Counted from the stretch's first letter, positions 1 to 5,886 are shown. The stretch is 7,407 nucleotides of DNA from a bacterium (GCA_035530055.1 DATKVN010000016.1:1-7407), one strand, 5' to 3'. Translations and numbers: made by a program. The notes: a model not told the origin generated them from the letters alone.

Positions 1-306
1 TCTGAAAAGAATCCTGACCTCCCCTTTCTTCTCGGGGCGGATAGAGCCTTAAGAAGCATGGGTTCTCTTTTGGGGTTTCTGAAAGAGAAGGCTATAGAAA
101 AGGCAGGAATGGATGAGTTCCAAATCGAAAAGCTTATTGACCAGCGGGATACTGCCCGGGAAAGAAAGGATTGGGAGAAAGCAGACAAGATTCGCAGGGA
201 TTTGGAAAAGACAGGAATCATTCTGGAAGATACTCCCGCAGGAACCCGCTGGAAATATAGAGACATAAAAAAGTCTCGTCATAGACCCCTTTTAGGCACT
301 TCCTAA
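1..306 (+). CDS. cysS: Cysteinyl-tRNA synthetase, C-terminal part (5' end outside window)
   Basis: This is the last 101 codons of a cysteinyl-tRNA synthetase, the cytosolic class I enzyme that charges tRNA-Cys with cysteine. The frame is open from base 1 and ends with TAA at 304-306, so the catalytic Rossmann domain with its HIGH and KMSKS motifs lies upstream of the window. The visible part is the end of the helical DALR-type anticodon-binding domain followed by the family's well-conserved tail: LIDQRDTARERKDWEKADKI, then a GIILEDTPAGTRWKY segment. About a dozen residues beyond that tail form a short variable extension. An ATG at 58 lies inside the conserved helical region and is not the start. 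The gene ends about 26 bases before the next promoter, with no convincing terminator between them. The assignment rests on the tail motif and is firm; the complete gene cannot be judged from here. Confidence 0.93.
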   Translation, partial: SEKNPDLPFLLGADRALRSMGSLLGFLKEKAIEKAGMDEFQIEKLIDQRDTARERKDWEKADKIRRDLEKTGIILEDTPAGTRWKYRDIKKSRHRPLLGTS

Positions 307-331
307 ACATCGTTCATACACTAAAAAGTAC

Positions 332-360
332 TTGACAGCCTTTTCGTTCTGTGGTAAAAT
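332..360 (+). promoter_or_regulatory. Sigma70-type promoter of the toxin-antitoxin operon
   Basis: A perfect -35 box TTGACA (332-337) is separated by exactly 17 bases from a -10 box TAAAAT (355-360), which matches TATAAT at five of six positions. Transcription should start near 366-368, leaving a leader of about 43 bases before the antitoxin ATG at 410. A longer reading frame opening with TTG at 332 would begin on the -35 box itself, which argues against it as the true start. Confidence 0.8.
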
Positions 361-362
361 GT

Positions 363-384
363 TACATAGAATGTATTATTCTAT
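363..384 (+). promoter_or_regulatory. Overlapping inverted repeats, candidate operator
   Basis: Two perfect inverted repeats overlap at the predicted transcription start. ATAGAAT (366-372) and ATTCTAT (378-384) are separated by 5 bases. TACAT (363-367) and ATGTA (371-375) are separated by 3 bases. A weaker GTAA/TTAC pair sits at 354-357 and 362-365, on the -10 box. A dimeric repressor bound here would block RNA polymerase. The first downstream gene encodes an XRE-type HTH antitoxin, a family that commonly represses its own operon, so autoregulation is the simplest reading. The repeats are seen; binding is inferred. Confidence 0.55.
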
Positions 385-409
385 TACAGTGCCGACGGGG
401 GTGAAAGGT

Positions 410-1162
410 ATGATTACGAAGAAAGAGTTGGGTAAGAGAATTAAGAAATTTAGAGAAGATTTCGACCTCTCACAAGAGGAATTGGCAGCCAGATTGAGTT
501 TGCCTCGGCCTTCTATTTCACAGATTGAGTCAGGTCGACGGGAGGTGAGTAGTATAGAAGTGGCGAAATTGTCAAAGATTTTTGGAGTTTCGATGGATGA
601 TTTGCTAAGTCGTGATTTAGAAAAGAAGTGTCGTGCACCCAAGAAGAAATTCAATAAACCTAAATTCAATAAGGGGAAATTCAAGCAAGTTTTGCTTTAT
701 ATTTTGGAAAAATGTGGGGCAAAACCCAATGTAGGGGAGACAGTTCTTTTTAAATTGCTTTATTTTGTTGATTTTGATTATTACGAACTTTATGAAGATT
801 TCTTGACTGGTGAAGCTTATAGAAAAATTAGCTATGGTCCCGCGCCATGTAATTTTAACATAGTTATCAGTGAAATGATAGAAAAAGGGCAAGTAAAAAA
901 AATTCCTACTGAATATTTTGGGATGCCTCAAAAAAAATACATACCGTTGGTAAAGCCTGACTTGAAAATGTTAGATGGGAGGGAAATGAAAGTAATAGAA
1001 GAGGTAATTGAAAGATTATCTTCTATGAATGCTACTGCAATAGAGAATCACTCCCATCAAGATATTCCTTGGGAAGTGACAAAAGACAGAAAAATTATTG
1101 ATTATGACACTGTGTTTTATAGGAGACCCGCTTACTCGGTAAGAACTTATCCTGAAGAATAA
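410..1162 (+). CDS. Antitoxin with XRE-type HTH and Panacea (SocA-like) domain
   Basis: A predicted 250-residue cytosolic antitoxin that should neutralise the toxin encoded one base downstream and repress its own promoter. Residues 4-66 form a Cro/C1-type HTH (XRE family), with recognition region around LSQEELAARLSLPRPSISQI and the typical ESGRR turn. A lysine-rich linker (about 78-92) with repeated KFNK units follows. Residues 92-235 resemble the Panacea/SocA-like domain (formerly DUF4065): KLLYFVDFDYY, then LTGEAYRKISYGPAP, and near the end NHSHQDIPWEVT, which fits that family's conserved H-x4-W region. The ATG at 410 is chosen because GGGGGTG (397-403) lies 6 bases upstream; the frame opens earlier, but that would begin on the -35 box. 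The gene is visibly AT-richer than its neighbours, with two A8 tracts (895-902 and 930-937), which suggests acquisition. The HTH is near certain and the Panacea call is good; the antitoxin role is inferred from the gene pair. Confidence 0.82.
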   Translation: MITKKELGKRIKKFREDFDLSQEELAARLSLPRPSISQIESGRREVSSIEVAKLSKIFGVSMDDLLSRDLEKKCRAPKKKFNKPKFNKGKFKQVLLYILEKCGAKPNVGETVLFKLLYFVDFDYYELYEDFLTGEAYRKISYGPAPCNFNIVISEMIEKGQVKKIPTEYFGMPQKKYIPLVKPDLKMLDGREMKVIEEVIERLSSMNATAIENHSHQDIPWEVTKDRKIIDYDTVFYRRPAYSVRTYPEE

Positions 1163-1163
1163 A

Positions 1164-1520
1164 ATGCAATTTACCGCTTTGCCTGAGTTTGATAGAGAAT
1201 TTAAGAAATTACTTAAGAGATATCGTAGTTTGGAAGAAGATTTAAATGTGTTGAAACAGGTATTAGAAAGAAGCCCGCGGGGATATGCGCCAGTTATTGT
1301 TCGAGTGAGTGGCTTAGGTATTCGCACTGAAATATATAAAGTCAAACACTTTAGATGTAAAGCTCTTAAAGGGAAAGGATCACGAAGTGGTATCAGGATT
1401 GTGTATGCTTATTTTGAGTCAGAACAAAAAGTCGAGTTTGCTGAAATATACTATAAGGAAAAAGACGACAGGGTTTGTGATAGAGAAAGAATCTTAAGAT
1501 ACTACGTGGGGTCCTTCTAA
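1164..1520 (+). CDS. RelE/ParE-superfamily toxin (predicted mRNA interferase)
   Basis: A 118-residue basic protein whose pattern fits the RelE/ParE toxin superfamily, ribosome-dependent mRNA interferases or related poisons. The N-terminal strand and helical hairpin read as FDREFKKLLKRYRSLEEDL. A basic central strand region follows (KVKHFRCKALKG). Then comes the family's C-terminal core, GSRSGIRIVYAY and VEFAEIYYKEKDDR, with arginines at 74 and 78 and tyrosines 96-97 plus Lys98 in positions where RelE-like toxins hold catalytic or RNA-contacting residues. Its length is normal for the family. The start codon lies one base after the antitoxin stop and has only a weak purine stretch (GAAGAA) upstream, so translation is probably coupled to the antitoxin, which favours antitoxin excess. 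The family is recognised from the sequence; the exact target (mRNA or gyrase) cannot be told. No catalytic residue looks obviously lost. Confidence 0.75.
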   Translation: MQFTALPEFDREFKKLLKRYRSLEEDLNVLKQVLERSPRGYAPVIVRVSGLGIRTEIYKVKHFRCKALKGKGSRSGIRIVYAYFESEQKVEFAEIYYKEKDDRVCDRERILRYYVGSF

Positions 1521-1641
1521 GAAAGTTGTCCATAAAACCTTAAAGAAATATTCAGTATTGCCTTGATTTTGCCCAAAGCAAATTCCAAAATCTGGCAGTC
1601 CTTAAATCTAAGCATTAAAGGAGAGAGGTTTTGGTTTTCGC
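1521..1641. other. AT-rich spacer without recognisable feature
   Basis: This is the first part of the 391-base gap between the toxin and the PilZ fusion gene. I see no reading frame with a plausible start and no U-tract terminator for the toxin operon. A weak hairpin (TTTGC at 1568-1572 with GCAAA at 1578-1582) is not followed by a T run. The rest of the gap holds the promoter, structured RNA and terminator listed separately. Confidence 0.5.
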
Positions 1642-1670
1642 TTGACAAATTTGGCTTTTTATGGCAGTAT
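1642..1670 (+). promoter_or_regulatory. Candidate sigma70 promoter with extended -10 for the structured leader
   Basis: A perfect -35 TTGACA (1642-1647) is followed 17 bases later by CAGTAT (1665-1670). This is a weak -10 box, but it keeps the key A at position 2 and T at position 6, and a TGn extended -10 element (1662-1664) sits directly in front of it. Transcription would start near 1677, about 40 bases before the structured RNA and about 235 bases before the PilZ fusion ATG. No better promoter is visible between the terminator and that gene. Confidence 0.55.
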
Positions 1671-1715
1671 CAAGAAAGAATCGAGATACAGAAAGCTTTA
1701 ATTGAAAATTGAATA

Positions 1716-1824
1716 AGGCCTTTCCGCAAAGAGGCTAAGCCTCTAACGTGTGACTGCGGAGCAGGCTGTCACTGTGCCCGAAAGGGCGAGGGGTGGCAGT
1801 CGTTCTCAGTTTTCGTCACACGTT
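1716..1824 (+). ncRNA. Compact structured RNA with predicted H-type pseudoknot (family unknown)
   Basis: Four helices pack with almost no spare bases. P1 pairs UCCGCA (1723-1728) with UGCGGA (1755-1760). P2 is a hairpin, AGAGGC (1730-1735), loop UAA, GCCUCU (1739-1744). P3 is a perfect 10-bp helix, AACGUGUGAC (1745-1754) with GUCACACGUU (1815-1824). P4 pairs CUGUCAC (1766-1772) with GUGGCAG (1793-1799) through one G-U pair, and is capped through an internal loop by GCCC-GAAA-GGGC (1776-1787), a GNRA tetraloop. The strand order P1, P3, P1', P3' makes a pseudoknot, and P2, P3 and P1' strands abut without gaps, so they could stack coaxially. It lies between a promoter and a terminator, upstream of a PilZ-enzyme gene. 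I do not recognise the family: it lacks the conserved GEMM (cyclic-di-GMP-I) segments and differs from HDV-like ribozymes in helix order. It may be a riboswitch-like leader or a stand-alone small RNA. Confidence 0.6.
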
Positions 1825-1827
1825 ACT

Positions 1828-1851
1828 GGGGTCGATATGCACCCCTTTTTT
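1828..1851 (+). terminator. Intrinsic terminator after the structured RNA
   Basis: GGGGT (1828-1832) pairs with ACCCC (1841-1845) across an 8-base loop and is followed at once by six T (1846-1851), then ATTT. The stem is short but nearly all GC. It ends the structured RNA 60 bases before the PilZ fusion gene. The 3' arm plus first T (1840-1846) is also complementary to AGGGGTG at 1789-1795 in the P4 region of the RNA, so formation of the terminator could be conditional. Confidence 0.7.
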
Positions 1852-1874
1852 ATTTGTGGAAAAGGCCTGTCCAT

Positions 1875-1907
1875 TTGAAGTGTTGACTTCAATATCAGAA
1901 AGGAGAT
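1875..1907 (+). promoter_or_regulatory. Hairpin and strong ribosome binding site of the PilZ fusion gene
   Basis: A perfect 7-bp hairpin, TTGAAGT (1875-1881) with ACTTCAA (1886-1892) around a GTTG loop, sits directly before the Shine-Dalgarno sequence AAAGGAGA (1899-1906). The GGAG core ends 6 bases before the ATG at 1912. The TTGACT inside the hairpin (1883-1888) resembles a -35 box but is too close to the start codon to serve this gene. The hairpin may set translation efficiency or protect the transcript; this is inference. Confidence 0.5.
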
Positions 1908-1911
1908 AGGA

Positions 1912-3219
1912 ATGAAAAGAGAAGAGGTTTCGCACAAAAGGACGCACGCGAGGGTCAGGATTTCTTTTCCCATAAAGCTCACACTTAAGAAGATTGCTCC
2001 CACTATTCCCTCAACTTTGTGGGGAAAGACCGCCGATTTGAGCGAGGGAGGTCTGTCCGCTGTTTTAGAAAATCCTCTACAGGTTTCTTCATTGATGGAA
2101 GTAACTATTGGCTATTCTTTAGCCCCAATAGAAGCGCTGGCGCAGGTAGCGTGGAATAGACCCATAGTCAATAATGGAAAGTTTCGCTGTGGGATTCGCT
2201 TTTTAAGTTTAGGACATCGCGATTTCTGCGGCTTGAGAAAAATTCTGGGAGCGGCAACAAGCATTATAACGGCAAGTTATCTTCCGGAAAAGGTGATAAC
2301 AAATCAGGATATCATTGACGCTGGCCTCAAGGCAACGCCAATGGCCATAGAGCGTGGTCTTGGCGTGAGGGAAAGGAGAGCTGCAGCTCCGGATGAAACC
2401 GCAGCAGATATGATGGCTAAAGTGGCTAAAAAGATTTTAAAAAAAGCCGAATGTTTACCTCAGGAACTTGATTATATTATTTGCAGTGCAGATGTTGGAG
2501 ACTCGGTTGAGCCTGATACTGCAACTGCAGTTCAGTCTAAGATTGGCGCTTCCTGCCCTGCTTTCGGAGTTTCGATGTCCTGCACGGGCTGGCTTGCTGC
2601 AGTTGATATAGCGCTGCGTTACCTTGATGCCGGCAAGAAAAGGATTTTGGTTTTGGCAAGCTCTTTAGTGGGTTCGCGAATCTTCTATCATAATCTTATG
2701 CATAGAGCAATCTTTGGCGATGGGGCGGGTGGAATCCTCCTTGAGTCGCATCATCGGAGTCGGTTCTTAGGAAATATTCTCTGGACTGACGGGCGTCACT
2801 ATTCAAAAATCTATATTCCCCATCCATGGTCTATAATTCCAGAAGATATCCCTGAAGAATATAAGGCTTCGTTCTATATGTCGCCTGACCAGAAGAAATT
2901 CTTCGCCATTATGGACTCTTATCTCGTTCCTGTTACCAAGCGTCTTTTAAAAGAAGCCAAGGTCGAATTACAAGACATTGATTTATTTTTCCTTCACTAT
3001 CCCAGTAAGCCTTTGTTTGATTATTCCTTGAAGCTCTTAAAGATTCCTCGCGAAAAGACTTTTAGCCGGTTTGAAAGTTATGGTAATCTCGCTGCTGCTG
3101 AAGTGCCTGTGTTTCTTGATGAAGCCGTCAATGTAGGACGGCTGAAAAAGGGCAATCTTCTTCTTGTGGTGACTTATGGGGCAGGGTTTACCGGCGGAGG
3201 GTTAGTATTAAGATATTAG
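1912..3219 (+). CDS. PilZ domain fused to ketoacyl-ACP synthase III (FabH-like)
   Basis: A 435-residue fusion. Residues 1-110 form a PilZ domain, the cyclic-di-GMP-binding beta-barrel: the RxxxR motif is present (Arg10, Arg14), as is DxSxxG (DLSEGG, 42-47), and it ends in the family's CGIRFLSL strand. Residues 117-435 are a complete ketoacyl-ACP synthase III, starting with SYLPEKVITNQDI. The class normally condenses an acyl-CoA with malonyl-ACP by a Cys-His-Asn triad, and all three residues are here: Cys224 (SMSCTGWL), His362 (LHYPS, where FabH usually has HQAN) and Asn392 (YGNLAAAE), with the His-Asn spacing of 30 as in E. coli FabH. GDGAGG (269-274) and GAGFTGGG (423-430) are also typical. 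The enzyme part is of normal length, and the domains join almost without linker in one frame. The plain inference is a ketosynthase controlled by cyclic-di-GMP. Its substrate is unknown: fatty acid initiation, a special lipid or a secondary metabolite are all possible. The kinase gene follows after 13 bases. Confidence 0.88.
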   Translation: MKREEVSHKRTHARVRISFPIKLTLKKIAPTIPSTLWGKTADLSEGGLSAVLENPLQVSSLMEVTIGYSLAPIEALAQVAWNRPIVNNGKFRCGIRFLSLGHRDFCGLRKILGAATSIITASYLPEKVITNQDIIDAGLKATPMAIERGLGVRERRAAAPDETAADMMAKVAKKILKKAECLPQELDYIICSADVGDSVEPDTATAVQSKIGASCPAFGVSMSCTGWLAAVDIALRYLDAGKKRILVLASSLVGSRIFYHNLMHRAIFGDGAGGILLESHHRSRFLGNILWTDGRHYSKIYIPHPWSIIPEDIPEEYKASFYMSPDQKKFFAIMDSYLVPVTKRLLKEAKVELQDIDLFFLHYPSKPLFDYSLKLLKIPREKTFSRFESYGNLAAAEVPVFLDEAVNVGRLKKGNLLLVVTYGAGFTGGGLVLRY

Positions 3220-3232
3220 ATTGGGAGAGATT

Positions 3233-5305
3233 ATGAATCCTTACGCCATTTCCCCACTTCTTTGTGCGGTTTTGGCTTTGTTGTTGGGTGGTTTTGTTCT
3301 TTCGAAAAATCTTAAGTCATCTGTGAATAGGTCTTTCGCTTTACTTTGTTTTGAGACCTTTTGGTGGCAGGCTTGCTGGTTTGCTATATATTATGCCGGA
3401 ACGGATGTGCAAAAAGACTTAATTGCAAGAGCAGGTTATTCATTGATTCTGTTTGTTCCATTTACATACTACCATTTTGTAGTCCAATTTCTTCGTCTTA
3501 AAAGAGAGATGGTACGGGTTCGTCTTTTTTACTTTGTTGGCCTTTTCTGGTTAATTCTTCTCTGGACAACTAATATATTTATTGCCGGGCATAATGAATT
3601 TAGCTGGGGAGCTTATGGAAAGGCTGGTTCACTTCATCCTATTTATTTAATCTTCGTGGGTATAGCGGCCTGGCGAGGTTTAACTTTCCTTAAAGCCTCG
3701 ATGGTTGACCCGGAGCGTTCGGCCCTTGCACGAAATCAGAATAAATTCGTTTTTTCAGCAGTTTGCCTTTACTGTTTTGCACTTCTTGAATATTTTATTA
3801 ATTATGGCGTTGCAGTTTATCCTATTGGCGTGTTCTTCATTTTGGGTTCCTTCCTGGTAATTGCTTATGCAATCGTTACATTACAGCTTATGGACATTAC
3901 TTTTGTGATAAGAGACACTACCGTTCGCCTGGCTTCTTCGTCAATCCCGGCTGCCATTTTTATAACTATAGGAATATTGTTCTTCTCGCTTCCAACTATG
4001 ATAGCCATGATTGCTCTGACTGCCGTTGCTTCGCCTCTTCTTTACAGACCTTTAAGAACGCTCTTCCGGCCATTTATCCTGGGGAGCAAATATGAATATC
4101 AGCAGAAACTTCGTAGGATTAGTGATAAGTGGTTTTCGATTTTCAGTCTGGATAGACTGTCGGAGAGCCTGGTTAAAGACGTTGCCGATACCATTGGCGC
4201 GAAATATTGTAATTTTATGATTCATAATGAAGATGATAAATCTTATTTTGTAAAAGCACATACTGGTTTCGAAGAAGGGCAAGGAGTAGAAGAGATTTTC
4301 TTTAAAGAAGAAGGCCCTTTGGTTTCGCGCCTTAGGAAAGAGAAGGCTATTGTGATTAAAGAAGTGTTGAAAATAGAACCGTCTTTTTCCGGACACGAGC
4401 CTGTAGTCGAGGAGATGGATAGGGTAAAAGCTGCTATCAGCGTTCCCCTCTACATAGATAATGAGTTAAAAGGCATATTGAATCTTGGTGATAAAGTTTC
4501 AGGAGAAATCTATAACAGACAGGACCTTAAAATACTTTCCCAGATAGCCAGAGACGCTGAAGTAATGTTTCGTTATTCCTTCTTCAATTATGAGCAGTCG
4601 CTGTTGGTTTATAGATATAGCCATGACTTACGCACTCCTCTTGATCCTGTTCAGACTTATCTATATCTTATGCTTCAAGGCAAATTGAGTGAAGAAGAGA
4701 AAGAGAAGTATCTAAAAATTATCCAGAAAAACGTTGACTTTGTTGCCCAGGGATTGAGCGATATGTATCAATTAAGCCAGATGGCATACGACCACATAAG
4801 GAAGAAATTTGTCTTTAAGCATTTTAACATAATAGAGATGGTAAATAGAATAGCGGAAGACTTCACGCCCGAGGCAAAAAAGAAAGAGATATATCTCAGG
4901 TTTAAAAGGAAAGTTGAGATGCCATTGGCCTATGGTCATGAGCAGAGCATAGAGCGCCTGATTAGAAACCTGATACAGAATGGAATAAAATTTACCGATA
5001 AAGGGGGTGTAGAAATAAGTACGTCTTCCGAAAGACAGGACATTAAGATAGAAGTGAGTGACACAGGGCAGGGAATACCAGGGAAGGATTTACCCAGAAT
5101 ATTTAATCCTTTTTTTAAGACAAAAGGCAGAGACCAGATAGTAGAAGGTTCGGGTTTGGGGTTGACCATTGTTAGAGAGATAGTAGCTCTACATTCAGGA
5201 GAAATCAAAGTGGAAAGCGAAGTTGGCAAAGGCACGACATTTGCTGTTTTACTACCTGTTTTTAAGCAGAGGAAAATCTACTCGAAAGCGCGGGGAGGTA
5301 ATTGA
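3233..5305 (+). CDS. Multi-pass membrane sensor histidine kinase with GAF domain
   Basis: A 690-residue inner-membrane histidine kinase. The first 225 residues hold about seven hydrophobic segments resembling the 7TM N-terminal region found in some histidine kinases, and two more occur near 238-270. A GAF domain follows (about 300-442), a cytosolic small-molecule or redox sensor fold. The HisKA domain carries the H-box SHDLRTPL with phospho-acceptor His464. The HATPase domain has its N-box (NLIQNGIKFT, Asn583), G1 box (DTGQGIP, from 610) and G2 box (GSGLGL, 639-644), so the kinase looks active. I chose the ATG at 3233, with GGGAGAG (3223-3229) just upstream, over a TTG at 3221 that overlaps this Shine-Dalgarno region. 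The overall plan resembles PrsK, the kinase of PEP-CTERM/exosortase systems, but nothing else of such a system is visible. Its stop codon overlaps the response regulator start, so the two are almost surely partners. Confidence 0.92.
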   Translation: MNPYAISPLLCAVLALLLGGFVLSKNLKSSVNRSFALLCFETFWWQACWFAIYYAGTDVQKDLIARAGYSLILFVPFTYYHFVVQFLRLKREMVRVRLFYFVGLFWLILLWTTNIFIAGHNEFSWGAYGKAGSLHPIYLIFVGIAAWRGLTFLKASMVDPERSALARNQNKFVFSAVCLYCFALLEYFINYGVAVYPIGVFFILGSFLVIAYAIVTLQLMDITFVIRDTTVRLASSSIPAAIFITIGILFFSLPTMIAMIALTAVASPLLYRPLRTLFRPFILGSKYEYQQKLRRISDKWFSIFSLDRLSESLVKDVADTIGAKYCNFMIHNEDDKSYFVKAHTGFEEGQGVEEIFFKEEGPLVSRLRKEKAIVIKEVLKIEPSFSGHEPVVEEMDRVKAAISVPLYIDNELKGILNLGDKVSGEIYNRQDLKILSQIARDAEVMFRYSFFNYEQSLLVYRYSHDLRTPLDPVQTYLYLMLQGKLSEEEKEKYLKIIQKNVDFVAQGLSDMYQLSQMAYDHIRKKFVFKHFNIIEMVNRIAEDFTPEAKKKEIYLRFKRKVEMPLAYGHEQSIERLIRNLIQNGIKFTDKGGVEISTSSERQDIKIEVSDTGQGIPGKDLPRIFNPFFKTKGRDQIVEGSGLGLTIVREIVALHSGEIKVESEVGKGTTFAVLLPVFKQRKIYSKARGGN

Positions 5306-5886
5306 TGGCGCCACACATCCTCATAATTGATGATGAAAAGGAGACCAATCAGTCAACTAAGCTCCTACTGGAGAAGAACGGATATGAAGTCTCCAGCATT
5401 GACGATCCCACAAAGGCTCTTATGATTCTGGGAAAAATGAGTGTAGGAAAACTGAGTCCGGTTGACGCGATTATCCTGGACCTCGATATGCCCGGAATCA
5501 CGGGAGGAGCACTATTCAAAAAACTTAGAGACTGGTGCCTGGCAAAGGAAGTTCCCGTAATAGTTTACACGGCAGCTCATACCAAAGGAAAGATTGAGCT
5601 TATAAAAGAAGCTTTCTCACGAGGATTGTTTGCGGTAGTGCCAAAAGCCTGTCCGGAATATCTGCTAATCAGGATAAATGCAGCCTTGAAGTCAAAAGGG
5701 GGATTTCTGGGGCTTCAACTCAGAATCGAAAAGCAGCAGTTAGAGGAAAAATATCTATTTGAGAAAGGTTCTGTTGACGACCCTGATTATTTGAGGTATA
5801 TGGAGCTCTGTTTTCTGGAACAGGGAGAACAGATTCTGGCAGCGGCATATAGGGAAAGGAGGATGCGACTGGAGAGCGAAAGATAG
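5305..5886 (+). CDS. Response regulator, receiver domain without DNA-binding output
   Basis: A 193-residue protein with an N-terminal receiver (REC) domain that should accept phosphate from the kinase encoded upstream. The acidic pocket is Asp9, Asp10, Glu11. The phospho-acceptor is Asp59 (LDLDMPG), the switch residue Thr89 (VYTAA) and the conserved lysine Lys114 (VVPKA). Residues from about 125 onward form a charged, probably helical tail of some 70 residues with no HTH, GGDEF, EAL or other output domain that I recognise, so it likely acts by protein contact or relays phosphate. The ATG overlaps the kinase stop as TGATG, with GGAGG (5294-5298) 6 bases upstream; this ATG is preferred to the TTG one codon earlier. 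No terminator is evident after the gene. Confidence 0.9.
   Translation: MAPHILIIDDEKETNQSTKLLLEKNGYEVSSIDDPTKALMILGKMSVGKLSPVDAIILDLDMPGITGGALFKKLRDWCLAKEVPVIVYTAAHTKGKIELIKEAFSRGLFAVVPKACPEYLLIRINAALKSKGGFLGLQLRIEKQQLEEKYLFEKGSVDDPDYLRYMELCFLEQGEQILAAAYRERRMRLESER

Noticed and set aside
291-307. Terminator of cysS (TTTAGG with CCTAAA, 5-base loop)
   Set aside because: The stem is short and AT-rich, includes the stop codon, and has no T run after it.
332-409. A 26-codon upstream extension of the antitoxin starting with TTG at 332
   Set aside because: The TTG is the -35 box of the promoter and lies before the predicted transcription start, while the ATG at 410 has a good ribosome binding site and begins right at the HTH domain.
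1716-1824. Cyclic-di-GMP-I (GEMM) riboswitch
   Set aside because: The PilZ gene downstream and the GAAA tetraloop made this tempting, but the conserved segments around the ligand pocket are not present and the pseudoknot topology differs.
1723-1824. HDV-like self-cleaving ribozyme
   Set aside because: It has interlocking helices, but the order is wrong: the small hairpin comes before, not after, the 5' strand of the long helix, and the strands do not nest as in HDV.
1883-1911. A promoter starting from TTGACT at 1883
   Set aside because: The matching -10 would fall in the ribosome binding site and start codon region, so it could not serve the PilZ fusion gene with a normal leader. The bases are better explained as part of a hairpin.
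4052-4396. Reverse-strand reading frame within the kinase gene (others lie at 49-282, 376-684, 617-931, 1016-1345, 4936-5235 and 6881-7087)
   Set aside because: All lie opposite well-supported genes and show no domain features; they are shadows of the forward coding sequence.
3233-5886. PEP-CTERM/exosortase PrsK-PrsR pair
   Set aside because: The kinase architecture is similar, but the regulator lacks the sigma54-activator and DNA-binding domains of PrsR, and no exosortase or PEP-CTERM protein is visible.
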